Below are positions 1 through 8,256 of a DNA stretch of 34,698 nucleotides, one piece after another. The translations under genes were made by a program, and so were the position numbers. The first letter of the stretch is position 1. The number at the start of each line of letters is the position of its first letter. This stretch comes from Vibrio hibernica. Its GTDB lineage: Bacteria > Pseudomonadota > Gammaproteobacteria > Enterobacterales > Vibrionaceae. The stretch lies in assembly GCF_015223435.1 (NCBI RefSeq), contig NZ_VHKO01000027.1, positions 1-34,698 on the forward strand, written 5' to 3'. The notes beneath the pieces were generated by a model, which saw only the letters and a program-made list of their open reading frames with translations, was not told the DNA's origin and ran no database searches.

Positions 1-101
1 GTCCGAGCCGCTGCTTTATTCAGGCTCGTAGGTTCATCTGGTGATACAGATGGTTCACTCGTTAAGCGGTGAACAACGCTTCATACGACCTCAGGTCGCA
101 C
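1..101 (-). mobile_element. 5' end of a group II intron inserted in codB (continues beyond the left edge)
   Basis: On the minus strand the CodB reading frame breaks off exactly before GTGCG (101-97), the conserved 5' motif (GUGYG) of group II introns. The following 96 bases fold into a chain of small hairpins: CGACC/GGTCG with a 3-nt loop (98-94 with 90-86), GTTCAC/GTGAAC (74-69 with 58-53), CATCTG/CAGATG (52-47 with 40-35) and CGAGCC/GGCTCG (28-23 with 9-4). The first three match the layout of subdomains IA, IB and IC of domain I in known group II introns such as Ll.LtrB. The rest of the ribozyme and any reverse transcriptase/maturase lie outside the window. The boundary and stems are seen directly; the family call is inference. 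An insertion sequence end is the main alternative, but the GTGCG boundary and RNA-like folding argue against it. Confidence 0.7.
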
Positions 102-820
102 AAACATTAATGAGTTACCAATGAAAAAAGCCACCATGGTGATGATAACAGCATTCATCGGTTTCTTACCAAAGCGCACGAAATCCGCAGTTAACGTCCC
201 CGCGCTGATAAAAGAGCCGATTACCATCGCAAGTGCTATTGAAAAATCGATAGGTTGTTCCGGCACTTTATGTTGAATTACGTCAAGTCCGCCAACGCTG
301 CGGATGGCTTCATAGACAGAATAACTACCCAGTAAAGCAATGGCAGGAACGGCGATAGACGAAAGCACCATGAGGGCTGAAATGCCAAAATACACGGTGA
401 CGGTCATTAATACTCCTGAAGCAATGATTAATGTATTGGTATCAATGCCTGTGGCTTTTTGGACAGGAATCGCAAACATTGCAACGCCTACACCAAACCA
501 GCCGACTTGTGTGCCGCTAAGTAGTAAAGATGGGAGCCAAGAGCCTTTTGAGCCAAAAGAAAAGCGTGCTAATAAGTGGGTGGAGAGTCCGGTAGAAGAG
601 CCGATGTAACCGAGGAGAGAAGTGTAGATGCCGAGTAATAAGTTACCAATTAAAACTGCCATGAAGAAATCGTGGTAGGTGAGACCAGTTCCAAGCGAAC
701 CTCCTGTCCACATACTGGCAGAAAAAAGGTCAATCCCAGCATCACCAAAGTGAGTGAGACGACCCCTTTTCGCTCCGTTTTTGGTACGGGGCCTAAACTA
801 AAATTATCATCCTTCGCCAT
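102..820 (-). pseudogene. codB: Cytosine permease CodB, frameshifted and interrupted
   Basis: CodB is an inner-membrane proton/cytosine symporter of the NCS1 family, about 420 residues. Translation from ATG at 820, with GGAG 6 bases upstream, gives MAKDDNFSLGPVPKTERKG and continues to LGLTFF. There the frame is lost at a run of six T on the minus strand (722-727); a seventh T would restore the family sequence SASMWTGG. Without it the product stops at 650 after 56 codons. The second frame (from 713) is highly CodB-like: a YHDFF loop, LLLGIYTSLLGYIG, HLLARFSFG, GTQVGWFGVGVAMFAIP and FISAGTLTADFVRFG, up to NSLMF, where the intron-like sequence starts. The missing C-terminal half and a possible codA would lie beyond the left edge. 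The frameshift could be real or a homopolymer sequencing error. The family call is firm; the pseudogene status is likely. Confidence 0.85.
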
Positions 821-832
821 CTTTTTCTCCCT

Positions 833-848
833 AATTTATCGTTTGCGT
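833..848 (-). promoter_or_regulatory. PurR-box-like operator before codB
   Basis: The minus strand reads ACGCAAACGATAAATT, which fits the PurR consensus ANGCAANCGNTTNCNT at 9 of 11 defined positions, with a perfect left half. It lies between the predicted -10 box and the codB start. In E. coli codBA is a PurR target, so the location is biologically sensible. The right half is degenerate. Confidence 0.45.
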
Positions 849-864
849 AGTGAAGATGGCGCAA

Positions 865-893
865 TTTATATGATATTTGTCTTTTTCCTGCAA
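865..893 (-). promoter_or_regulatory. Predicted sigma-70 promoter of codB
   Basis: The minus strand has TTGCAG (893-888) and TATAAA (870-865) separated by 17 bases, about 45 bases upstream of the codB start and just upstream of the PurR-like box. It was found by eye only. Confidence 0.4.
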
Positions 894-955
894 GTATAAT
901 CCAGTAAAAATAGAGTTATTAGTTGCCTGTCTTAATCTGTAATTTTTCTACGCTA

Positions 956-2635
956 TTACTCTTCCCAAATAATGAGTTTATCTGATGGCCAGTTTTCACC
1001 AATGTCATGATACTTTTTTTCTAATACATGACGTTTGATTTTTAATGTTGGCGTTAAAATATTATTTTCAATTGACCAAGGCTCTTTGATCATTAACACA
1101 CCTTTTATTTTGGCGTGAGATTCAAGGTTTTGATTGATTTTAGTAATGATTTTTTTTGTTTTACGTTCATAGCGAGCCCGATCAAAGTATTTAAAAGCAT
1201 GCGGGATCACGAGTAAAATAGGGGCAGGTAATCCTAGGCCAATCAAACACATAATTTCGACACGTGAATGTTCAAAGATTGTTTTTTCTATAGGAACTGG
1301 CGAGACAAACTTCCCTTTAGCGGTCTTAAAGGTATCTTTTTTACGCCCTTCAATGGATAAATAACCTTCATTATCTAGGCTGCCAATATCACCAGTGTAC
1401 AACCAGCCTTCATTATTAAATGCTTCTCGAGTGGACTCGTCATTCTTGTAATAACCAGCAAAGAGACCATGACCACGAACCATAATTTCTTTATCTTCTG
1501 ATATCTTAATCTCAACACCAGGGCCAGCAGGGCCGACGGTGCCAATTTTATCGGCTCTAAATGGGTAATTAATGGTGTTGTAAGCAAAAGTTTCGGTCAT
1601 GCCCCATGCTTCGGTAATATTTAAACCAATCGAGTGATACCATTTTAATAAAGAAGGGGATATTGGCGCAGAACCAGAACCTAGTACGCGAGCTTTATCG
1701 AGCCCTAGACCTGATGCAATTTTCTTTTTCACTATGCCGCTAATAAAAGGAATAGCTAATAAAAAATTGAGTTTACGTTGCGGCATTTTTTCTAAGATCC
1801 GTTGCTGAAATAGAGTCCATAAGCGAGGAACAGAGATAAAAAGTGTGGGCTGCTGAATTTTTACATCATCAACAAAAGTATCCAAGCTTTCAACAAAACC
1901 AGTTGGAACGCCACCGATCATAGAAGAACCTAAGATATACACGCGCTCTGTAATATGGGCAAGAGGAAGATAGGACAGTAATTTATCATCCTCTTCGATA
2001 CCAATATGATTCACTATATTTTGTGCGCACCAAGCAAAACCGCCGTAATTTAGCATCGCACCTTTAGGTAAGCCTGACGTTCCTGAGGTGTAAACCAGAG
2101 ACATTAATGTGTCGTTGTGATGCTCAGGTATATCGGTGTTCGCCTCATGACTTTCGACTAAAATCGAGTACTCTTGTTTACAGATAGGGACATTTTGATA
2201 GGGCAAACTAATAGAAATAATATCAGGATGAGCAGCTAATACCTCAATAGTCGCTTGTTTATCATCAAGCTTACCAACTATGACTGCTTTGGATTCACTA
2301 TGAGTTAAGCAGTGTTCAATCGTATCGCTTCCTGCGGTTGGAAAAATAGGGACGCTAACATAATTACCTAGCATTAAGGCTAAATCGCAAATGAACCATT
2401 CAGCGCAATTTTTAGAGAGCAAAGCGACTTTATCTCGTGGTTCTAGCCCTAAACCTTGTAATGCAGTCACTAAGCGTTGGGCTTGGTCGACGACTTCAAA
2501 GTATGTAAATTCCTTTATTTCTTTATCAATAGGTTGAGATAAATAGATTTCATTCGGTCGATCTTTTGCCCATTGTAGAAGCTTTTCATGAGGCATGATT
2601 AATGTATTGAAATCTATATCTAAGTTTGAAGTCAT
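956..2635 (-). CDS. AMP-forming long-chain acyl-CoA synthetase
   Basis: This protein of about 559 residues belongs to the adenylate-forming (ANL) superfamily and should activate a fatty acid to acyl-AMP and then acyl-CoA. Visible signatures in order are the P-loop-like YTSGTSGLPKG (about 182-192), LSYLPLAHITER (a hallmark of the long-chain group), the A5 motif WGMTET (about 344-349), YTGD (about 413-416) and GRKKDTFKTAKGKFVSP (about 430), the last typical of long-chain enzymes. The A10 lysine fits LTPTLKIKR near the C-terminus. ATG at 2635 is preferred because AAGG lies 7 bases upstream; a GTG at 2641 would be too close to that ribosome site. It resembles FadD15/AcsL-like proteins more than classical FadD. 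It stands alone between codB and the glycerate genes, in the same orientation; its physiological substrate is not shown. Confidence 0.88.
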   Translation of the reverse strand: MTSNLDIDFNTLIMPHEKLLQWAKDRPNEIYLSQPIDKEIKEFTYFEVVDQAQRLVTALQGLGLEPRDKVALLSKNCAEWFICDLALMLGNYVSVPIFPTAGSDTIEHCLTHSESKAVIVGKLDDKQATIEVLAAHPDIISISLPYQNVPICKQEYSILVESHEANTDIPEHHNDTLMSLVYTSGTSGLPKGAMLNYGGFAWCAQNIVNHIGIEEDDKLLSYLPLAHITERVYILGSSMIGGVPTGFVESLDTFVDDVKIQQPTLFISVPRLWTLFQQRILEKMPQRKLNFLLAIPFISGIVKKKIASGLGLDKARVLGSGSAPISPSLLKWYHSIGLNITEAWGMTETFAYNTINYPFRADKIGTVGPAGPGVEIKISEDKEIMVRGHGLFAGYYKNDESTREAFNNEGWLYTGDIGSLDNEGYLSIEGRKKDTFKTAKGKFVSPVPIEKTIFEHSRVEIMCLIGLGLPAPILLVIPHAFKYFDRARYERKTKKIITKINQNLESHAKIKGVLMIKEPWSIENNILTPTLKIKRHVLEKKYHDIGENWPSDKLIIWEE

Positions 2636-2793
2636 AGTCACACCTTACTGGATGAATTTACATGTTATTAACATTTGTAGCTTGTCCAATATTAAATAAC
2701 AAGAATACTAAGGTCCAACCAGTTTAGATGTGTGAGCTAAGTCGTTATTTTCAATGTAACTATTTATGTCGAGTCTCAATATAGGCTTTATTA

Positions 2794-3957
2794 TTAAGTC
2801 TTTTGATTTGATTGATCGCGTGGATTTGAGCTCCAAATTCGTGCGACATTTTCAGCCAAGTTACTCATGTTTATCTCAGCTTCGGCAAAAGCAGTGGCGA
2901 GATCAAAGGGGCGAGGAGTAGCGGCAAAAACGGCATCGATACCATATTTATACACTTCTTGATAATTGTCACCAAGGCCGCCTGCGAGGGCAATAACTGG
3001 AATACCGTACTGTTTAGCGACTTTAGCCACCCCAACAGGCGTTTTTCCATGGGCGCTTTGCCAGTCAATTCGACCTTCTCCTGTTATGACTAGATTAGCG
3101 CCTATTAAATGCTTCTCCATTTCTAATGTCTCTAGCACTATTTCAATACCCGGCTTTAAGGTGGCAGAAGTAAAGCCTAAAAATGCGGCACCTAATCCCC
3201 CAGCAGCGCCAGCCCCAGGAATATTTTTAACTGATTTCCCCAATTGATTCTCGATTAAGTCAGCATAGCGATTGAGCGCTTGATCGAGTAATTGAGTATC
3301 TTCAGGCGTTGCTCCTTTTTGTTTGCCAAAAGTTGCTGTTGCTCCATGCTCACCACATAGCGGATTATCAACATCACACGCGATCTCGATTTCGCAATCG
3401 ACTAAGCGTGGATCAAGTTTACTGATATCGATGGTTTGAATTTTGGTTAAACCAATACCGTTACCATTAATTAGATTTTGATCATTATCTAAAAAGCGAA
3501 CCCCTAGAGCTTCTAGCATTCCCATGCCACCATCATTGGTTGCACTGCCACCCAAACCTAAAATCAGTTTTGTAGCGCCATTATCCAAGGCATGTAAGAT
3601 TAATTCGCCGGTGCCAAAGCTAGAGGTCTGTTTCGGATCTCGTTGTGCTGGTTTAACATGGTGCAAACCACTTGCCGCAGCCATTTCAATAATAGCAGTA
3701 GTGTGGTTATCGCCACCTAATCGTCCATAGAAAGCATTAACTGGCATCTTGAGAGGGCCAGCCACGCTTATCTCTATTAATTCACCTTGAGTGGCATCAA
3801 TTAATGACTGAACCGTTCCTTCGCCACCATCGGCTACGGGAACTTGAGCGTATTCAGCGTGTGGCCAGACACGGCGCAGACCGTCCTCAATTGCTTGGCA
3901 AACTTGCTTCGCGGTTAAACTTTCTTTGAATGAATCAGGGGCGATAACTATTTTCAT
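2794..3957 (-). CDS. glxK: Glycerate 2-kinase
   Basis: Phosphorylates D-glycerate with ATP, to 2-phosphoglycerate in the GarK/GlxK family, feeding lower glycolysis. The 387 residues match the usual family length of about 380. Family features seen are the N-terminal MKIVIAPDSFKESLTA, VADGGEGT at about 42, FGTGELI at about 114, GGSATNDGGMGMLEALG around 136-152, GAGAAGGLGAAFLGF near 250 and GEGRIDWQSAHGKTPVGVA near 300. It starts 19 bases after the stop codon of the GntP-type permease, so the two are likely co-transcribed. A CdaR-type regulator sits just upstream, which is the common arrangement for glycerate or sugar-diacid use. Whether the gene is orthologous to glxK or garK cannot be decided here. 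Confidence 0.9.
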   Translation of the reverse strand: MKIVIAPDSFKESLTAKQVCQAIEDGLRRVWPHAEYAQVPVADGGEGTVQSLIDATQGELIEISVAGPLKMPVNAFYGRLGGDNHTTAIIEMAAASGLHHVKPAQRDPKQTSSFGTGELILHALDNGATKLILGLGGSATNDGGMGMLEALGVRFLDNDQNLINGNGIGLTKIQTIDISKLDPRLVDCEIEIACDVDNPLCGEHGATATFGKQKGATPEDTQLLDQALNRYADLIENQLGKSVKNIPGAGAAGGLGAAFLGFTSATLKPGIEIVLETLEMEKHLIGANLVITGEGRIDWQSAHGKTPVGVAKVAKQYGIPVIALAGGLGDNYQEVYKYGIDAVFAATPRPFDLATAFAEAEINMSNLAENVARIWSSNPRDQSNQKT

Positions 3958-3976
3958 AATGAACCTTATTAAATAT

Positions 3977-5338
3977 TTACAGTAAAATCAGGCTTAAAAT
4001 ATAAACCAGTACCATTGATGTTATTCCTTGAATGAGTGTGGCCATTGTTTGAGCGCGATACGCTAAGCCAACACTCATACGACTAAATTGAGATACGACC
4101 CAGAAAAAGCTGTCATTTGCATGAGATACAGTCATTGCTCCCGCGCCAATCGCCATTACTGTGAGGACTCGTCCCATTTCAGAATCTAATCCGAGTTGTG
4201 CTAATAAAGGTGCGACTAAAGCGGATGTTGTTACCAAGGCGACTGTCGATGAACCTTGCGCCGACTTTAATGCTGCGGACACGATAAATGGCATAAAAAT
4301 ACCCACGCCCAGTGCTGATAAAGTCGTACCTAAATAGTCCCCTAATGGTGTGGCTTTTAAAACGGCCCCGAATGCACCACCTGCACCTGTTATCAATAAA
4401 ATAGGTGCCGCAGCGATAATTCCTTGGGTAATGCGCTGACTAAACTCTTCAATTTTTTGAGCACTTTTTAATAAACGTGTTGCGAATAACAAGCCAATAA
4501 CTAACGCTGTTAATGGTTGGCCAAGGAAGTTGATTGCGGTTTTAATGCTGCCTTCACCAAATGGATAGCTAGGAAAGCTGGCGATAGAAGATAAACAAAT
4601 TAATACGATAGGGATAAAGATAGGAGCGAACGCTTGAGTGGCTGTTGGAAGTTTGCCATAAGATGCTTTTAAGGCTTGCCAATCTTGCTGTAGCTCGCCT
4701 GCGTGTTCTTCACTCTCTAACCCATCAGGTTCAACAGATTTAAATCGATTTGCCCATAGCATCCCAGCAATAGCGGCAACTGCAGCAACAAATATACCGA
4801 CTCCGATAACTAAACCTAAGTTAGATTCAAGTCCTAAATTACCAGCGGCAGCAATAGGGCCAGGAGTGGGAGGAACAAAAGTGTGAGTTGCATATAAACC
4901 CGTCGCAAGAGCAACACTCATCGCTACGCTAGAGGTTTTCATTCTTTTGGCGAGTGATTCTTTTAAGGAGTTTAAAATAACAAATCCTGAATCACAGAAA
5001 ACAGGAATAGATACAATATAACCAATAATCGACATGGTTAAGGTTGGAAACTTATCACCAAGCTTATTAATGACGGAGTCCGCCATTGTAATTGCAGCGC
5101 CACTTTTCTCTAAAATGACACCGATGATCGTACCTAAGACAATGACTAAGCCGATGTAGCCTAAAATACCACCGAAGCCGGAAGCGATAATTTTCGCTAT
5201 GGATTCTGCTGGTAGTCCATAAGCAAAGGCTGCCAAAAAGGCGGAGAGTAAAAGAGCTAAAAAGGGATGTATTTTATATTTTGTTGTGGTTATTACGATA
5301 AACGCAATCACCGCTAAAAGGATCAGTACTAGACTCAT
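3977..5338 (-). CDS. GntP-family permease, probably for glycerate
   Basis: A 453-residue integral membrane protein of the gluconate:H+ symporter (GntP) family, with about 12-14 hydrophobic segments along its length. Family signatures include HPFLALLLSAFLAAFAYG (residues 24-41), GFGGILGYIGLVIVLGTIIG, VFCDSGFVIL and THTFVPPTPGPIAAAGNLG, and a C-terminal block with AQGSSTVALVT and SHANDSFFWVVSQF. The latter is the substrate-site region of the family. Gluconate is the namesake substrate, but the adjacent glycerate kinase and CdaR regulator make glycerate the better guess. The ribosome site GGAG lies about 10 bases before ATG; its complement occurs further up the leader (see the separate entry). 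Confidence 0.9.
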   Translation of the reverse strand: MSLVLILLAVIAFIVITTTKYKIHPFLALLLSAFLAAFAYGLPAESIAKIIASGFGGILGYIGLVIVLGTIIGVILEKSGAAITMADSVINKLGDKFPTLTMSIIGYIVSIPVFCDSGFVILNSLKESLAKRMKTSSVAMSVALATGLYATHTFVPPTPGPIAAAGNLGLESNLGLVIGVGIFVAAVAAIAGMLWANRFKSVEPDGLESEEHAGELQQDWQALKASYGKLPTATQAFAPIFIPIVLICLSSIASFPSYPFGEGSIKTAINFLGQPLTALVIGLLFATRLLKSAQKIEEFSQRITQGIIAAAPILLITGAGGAFGAVLKATPLGDYLGTTLSALGVGIFMPFIVSAALKSAQGSSTVALVTTSALVAPLLAQLGLDSEMGRVLTVMAIGAGAMTVSHANDSFFWVVSQFSRMSVGLAYRAQTMATLIQGITSMVLVYILSLILL

Positions 5339-5344
5339 GGTGTG

Positions 5345-5435
5345 TTAACTCCGTATCGTTATTATAATTCTCATTGAAAATAAGCATTTTAACTACGCTC
5401 TTATTGGGATTTCGATGAGTTGTTATTGGAGTTAA
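5345..5435 (-). promoter_or_regulatory. gntP-type leader with a possible ribosome-site-masking pair
   Basis: In the leader of the permease gene the ribosome site and the bases after it, GGAGTTAA (5352-5345 on the minus strand), are exactly complementary to TTAACTCC (5435-5428), 75 bases upstream. Pairing would hide the ribosome-binding site. Eight base pairs in a leader this long can arise by chance. Confidence 0.25.
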
Positions 5436-5530
5436 TATTATTGTTGATAAGCAAATAAATAGCTTTAGTCGCATCTCCAAATTTCAGAGAGTAAAAATGA
5501 GTAATATTGTGCGTTTGTACAAAATTTAAT

Positions 5531-6667
5531 TTACTTTGTGATCTGGGACGCAATATATAGCTCAACTAAACCACTGAAATTATGTGGTGATATTTGAGTG
5601 ATATCTTCAATTTTGTTAAGCCGATAGCGCAAAGTATTGCGATGAATAAAGAGGCTTTCAGAGCAATGCTTCAAATTGCCTTGGTGCTCAAATAATGAGT
5701 ATAAGGTTTTCATTAATTGGCCTGATTTATCGTGACTTTTCAGTTTTATGATGGATTGCCTCAGCTGTTCTCCTTGCCAACTATTACTTAAAGGCGTGAG
5801 CAGGACTGGAATGCGTAAATCGTCAAAAAGGAATTTCTTGCTTTGAGGTGAGTGTGATTTACCTAGGGCAAGCACTTGTTTAGCGCTTTGATAAGAAAGA
5901 GGAAGTTGAGCAAGGTTAGAATAAAACTGCCCGAGAGCAATCTGAACATTGTCTATTCCATGTTTATCTAATGTAGCTAGCAATTCATCAATACGCTGAC
6001 TTTCATGGCTATGATCCCACTGATGATTACTTACTTTACAGGGTTTAAGTACGACAATTTCATTCATAGCAATCACGGCAACTAAATTATTTCTCTTAGG
6101 AAATTCTAGTAGCTCGACAATCTGCCTAATGGTCGATAAGTGGTTAGCTTGTGTATTTTGTTCTACCTCGATCACCACCGCAACTCTTGGCTCAGACAGA
6201 TCTAGACTTAACCTTTGTGCCCAGTTATTAATTTCATTTTGATCCAACTCGCCATTGATCCAAGATGAAATGAACTCCTCTACATGTCTTTTATCCCACT
6301 GTAGCTGTTCTATTAACAGCGAGCGTTCAATGATCATTTCAGATGTCATTTTGACTAGAGCGGCATAATTGCGAATATCTTCAGGGTGACCGGTAATTCC
6401 AACAACACCAATAATGTTTTGGTTGAATTTAAGTAATAAGTTGATGCCAGGTTTTACACCTTTGAGGCCATAGCTACTTTGTTCTGTGATTTCAACGGTA
6501 TCACCATGATTGATGGCTAATAAGGCTCCATCATGGATCTGTCCAATACGTTTCGGGTCGCCACTGCTGATAATAATGCCGTATTGATCCATTACATTGA
6601 TGTTGGTTTCAATAATCGCCATGGTGCGATCAACAATTTGTTGGGCTAATTGAGTGTCGAGAAGCAT
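5531..6667 (-). CDS. cdaR: CdaR-family sugar-diacid/glycerate regulator
   Basis: A 378-residue DNA-binding activator of the CdaR (SdaR) family. In E. coli CdaR responds to D-glycerate, galactarate and glucarate. The N-terminal part (about 1-135: MLLDTQLAQQIVDRTMAI, NVMDQYGIIISSGD, GVVGITG) is the sugar-diacid recognition domain. The C-terminus holds the PucR/CdaR helix-turn-helix, with HRNTLRYRLNKIEDIT at about 342-357. It lies immediately upstream of the permease and kinase genes in the same orientation, with a 192-base gap that probably holds their promoter. The ribosome site AAGG is 9 bases before ATG and touches a strong inverted repeat. Function by family and context is well supported; the true inducer is not shown. 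Confidence 0.9.
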   Translation of the reverse strand: MLLDTQLAQQIVDRTMAIIETNINVMDQYGIIISSGDPKRIGQIHDGALLAINHGDTVEITEQSSYGLKGVKPGINLLLKFNQNIIGVVGITGHPEDIRNYAALVKMTSEMIIERSLLIEQLQWDKRHVEEFISSWINGELDQNEINNWAQRLSLDLSEPRVAVVIEVEQNTQANHLSTIRQIVELLEFPKRNNLVAVIAMNEIVVLKPCKVSNHQWDHSHESQRIDELLATLDKHGIDNVQIALGQFYSNLAQLPLSYQSAKQVLALGKSHSPQSKKFLFDDLRIPVLLTPLSNSWQGEQLRQSIIKLKSHDKSGQLMKTLYSLFEHQGNLKHCSESLFIHRNTLRYRLNKIEDITQISPHNFSGLVELYIASQITK

Positions 6668-6679
6668 GTGGGCTGACCT

Positions 6680-6713
6680 TACTAAGATAACGTTTATTGA
6701 GGTTATCTTAGTA
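6680..6713 (-). promoter_or_regulatory. 12-bp inverted repeat between pncB and cdaR
   Basis: TACTAAGATAAC and GTTATCTTAGTA form a perfect 12-bp stem around a 10-base loop. On the minus strand it lies 12 bases before the cdaR start, with the cdaR ribosome site AAGG touching its edge (6680-6677). It has no T-run, so it is a poor terminator for pncB. It could be an operator for cdaR autoregulation or an mRNA hairpin that affects cdaR translation. Confidence 0.5.
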
Positions 6714-6785
6714 GGATGAAGTTGCCAGCATTTATATGTTCAATTGTGACTTTGCACAGTTATTGTGTGATTTTGATCATGAGGT

Positions 6786-8000
6786 CTATGAAGCCAATTG
6801 AAACGCTTGCCTTAACTGCCGCAAGTAGTCTTCATCTTTACACATGCTTTTACCCGGTTCATCAGAAATTTTTGCCACTGGTTTACCTTGGCATGCTGTC
6901 AGCTTTAATACGATATTTAAGCTTTCTACATGAGGAATGTCACAGCTGAGCTTAGTACCAATTCCAAAACTAGTTTGAATTCGGCCATTAAAATGATGGT
7001 AAATAGAAGCGGCTTTCTCGAACGATAAACCATCAGAGAAAACGATCAGTTTACTTTGAGGATCGATACCAAGCTTTAAATAATGGTTAATGGCTTTTTC
7101 ACCCCATGCAATCGGATCGCCACTGTCATGACGTAAGCCAATAAATTGATGAGAAAAATCGACATTAAAATCACGCAAGAAGGCATCCATATTGATGCAA
7201 TCGGTTAACGCGATACCGAGTGTATCTGGGTATTCTTTCAACCAGGCATTGAGCGCTATTTTTTGTGAGCTAGCTAAGGTTGGTGAAAGCTGTTGGTGAG
7301 CTTGAAACCATTCATGTGCTTGAGTGCCCACAGGCGCAATATTATATTTAAACGCCAATGCGAAATTTGACGTGCCTTTAAATTGCGGACAAGACTCAAT
7401 GAGGTTACACACAATTTCTGTTTGTACCGCTTTTGAAAAACGACGACGAGTACCAAAATCAATCAAGTTAAAATTAGCCGTGTTTTGTTCTTGATTAAAT
7501 ATGGCGAGTTTGTGTTGAAGGTGTTGAGTTGCATCTTCAACTTTGATGTTTGGGTATTTTATTTTTGATCGTAATTCACTGATGATCGCGAGCAGTGGCA
7601 CTTCCCATAAAATCACATCCAACCATTTACCTGTCAGCTTAACGGCTAGCTGTCGATCTTGGAGGCTCACTTCAATGGTCTCTTCATTTAATTGAAATTG
7701 AGTTAAATACTCCAAGTAATCGGCTTGATAGAAAGATAATGATGTTAAGTAGTCAATCTCTGGACGTGTAAAGTGCAATTGACATAGGGCTTTAATTTGC
7801 ACTTTTAATGGTTCAATCAGGTGGGTGAGATCTTCTTGACTACGGCAATGAAATTCAGCGACGACATCGACATTGGGATATTGATGAAAAACCGCTTGTT
7901 GCATGTGCAGTTTATAAGCATCGGTATCGAGCAAAGAATCAATGATTGGTAAATCAATCAATGTGGGTTGAAGCGAAGAGTTGGAGTGGGTCATAGTCAT
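6786..8000 (-). CDS. pncB: Nicotinate phosphoribosyltransferase
   Basis: Joins nicotinate to PRPP to give nicotinate mononucleotide, with ATP hydrolysis, in the Preiss-Handler NAD salvage route; cytosolic. The protein of about 404 residues matches the family length (about 400 in E. coli). Signatures include [17 protein letters not shown] near the N-terminus, FGTRRRFS in the middle (about 180-190), the phosphate/PRPP-site segment [32 protein letters not shown] and, near the end, [22 protein letters not shown]. Start codons are ambiguous: ATG at 8000, ATG at 7994, or TTG at 8006, none with a strong ribosome site; GAAG sits best for 7994. A 22-bp near-palindrome lies just upstream. Confidence 0.95.
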   Translation of the reverse strand: MTMTHSNSSLQPTLIDLPIIDSLLDTDAYKLHMQQAVFHQYPNVDVVAEFHCRSQEDLTHLIEPLKVQIKALCQLHFTRPEIDYLTSLSFYQADYLEYLTQFQLNEETIEVSLQDRQLAVKLTGKWLDVILWEVPLLAIISELRSKIKYPNIKVEDATQHLQHKLAIFNQEQNTANFNLIDFGTRRRFSKAVQTEIVCNLIESCPQFKGTSNFALAFKYNIAPVGTQAHEWFQAHQQLSPTLASSQKIALNAWLKEYPDTLGIALTDCINMDAFLRDFNVDFSHQFIGLRHDSGDPIAWGEKAINHYLKLGIDPQSKLIVFSDGLSFEKAASIYHHFNGRIQTSFGIGTKLSCDIPHVESLNIVLKLTACQGKPVAKISDEPGKSMCKDEDYLRQLRQAFQLAS

Positions 8001-8031
8001 CTTCAAATTACAATAATTTGGGTATTTTACC

Positions 8032-8053
8032 TTACCTGTTTATAAATAGGTAA
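8032..8053 (-). promoter_or_regulatory. 22-bp near-perfect palindrome before pncB, probable operator
   Basis: The outer arms TTACCT and AGGTAA enclose a core TTTATAAA; 20 of 22 positions obey two-fold symmetry. It ends about 32 bases upstream of the pncB start, where a promoter is expected. It does not match the NadR or NrtR boxes I can recall, apart from a TGTTTA half that resembles the NadR half-site. Confidence 0.45.
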
Positions 8054-8150
8054 CATTGTCAGTTTTAGAGACTAGTTAAGCTGTTAATTATTTGGCCTAT
8101 TATGATCTAAATGCTTTTTGATCATGGCAATCACACCTTAATATTTAATA

Positions 8151-8178
8151 TAAAAAATCCCAGATATAACTGGGATTT
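8151..8178 (-). terminator. Rho-independent terminator of dapD
   Basis: On the minus strand AAATCCCAG pairs with CTGGGATTT around a 6-base loop and is followed by a T-rich run (TTTTTTATATT, counting the last stem T's). It begins 79 bases after the dapD stop. Confidence 0.8.
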
Positions 8179-8256
8179 CAATTGATTAACGTGTACAGCT
8201 TAAATGAATCTTCCCGCTTTTAGTCTATGGTGATCTTTAAGCCTAATAACCTGGGT

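Noticed and set aside
956..6667. Acyl-CoA synthetase plus glycerate genes as one novel pathway
   Set aside because: The synthetase is separated from the kinase by about 150 bases and has no functional link to glycerate; shared orientation alone is not enough.
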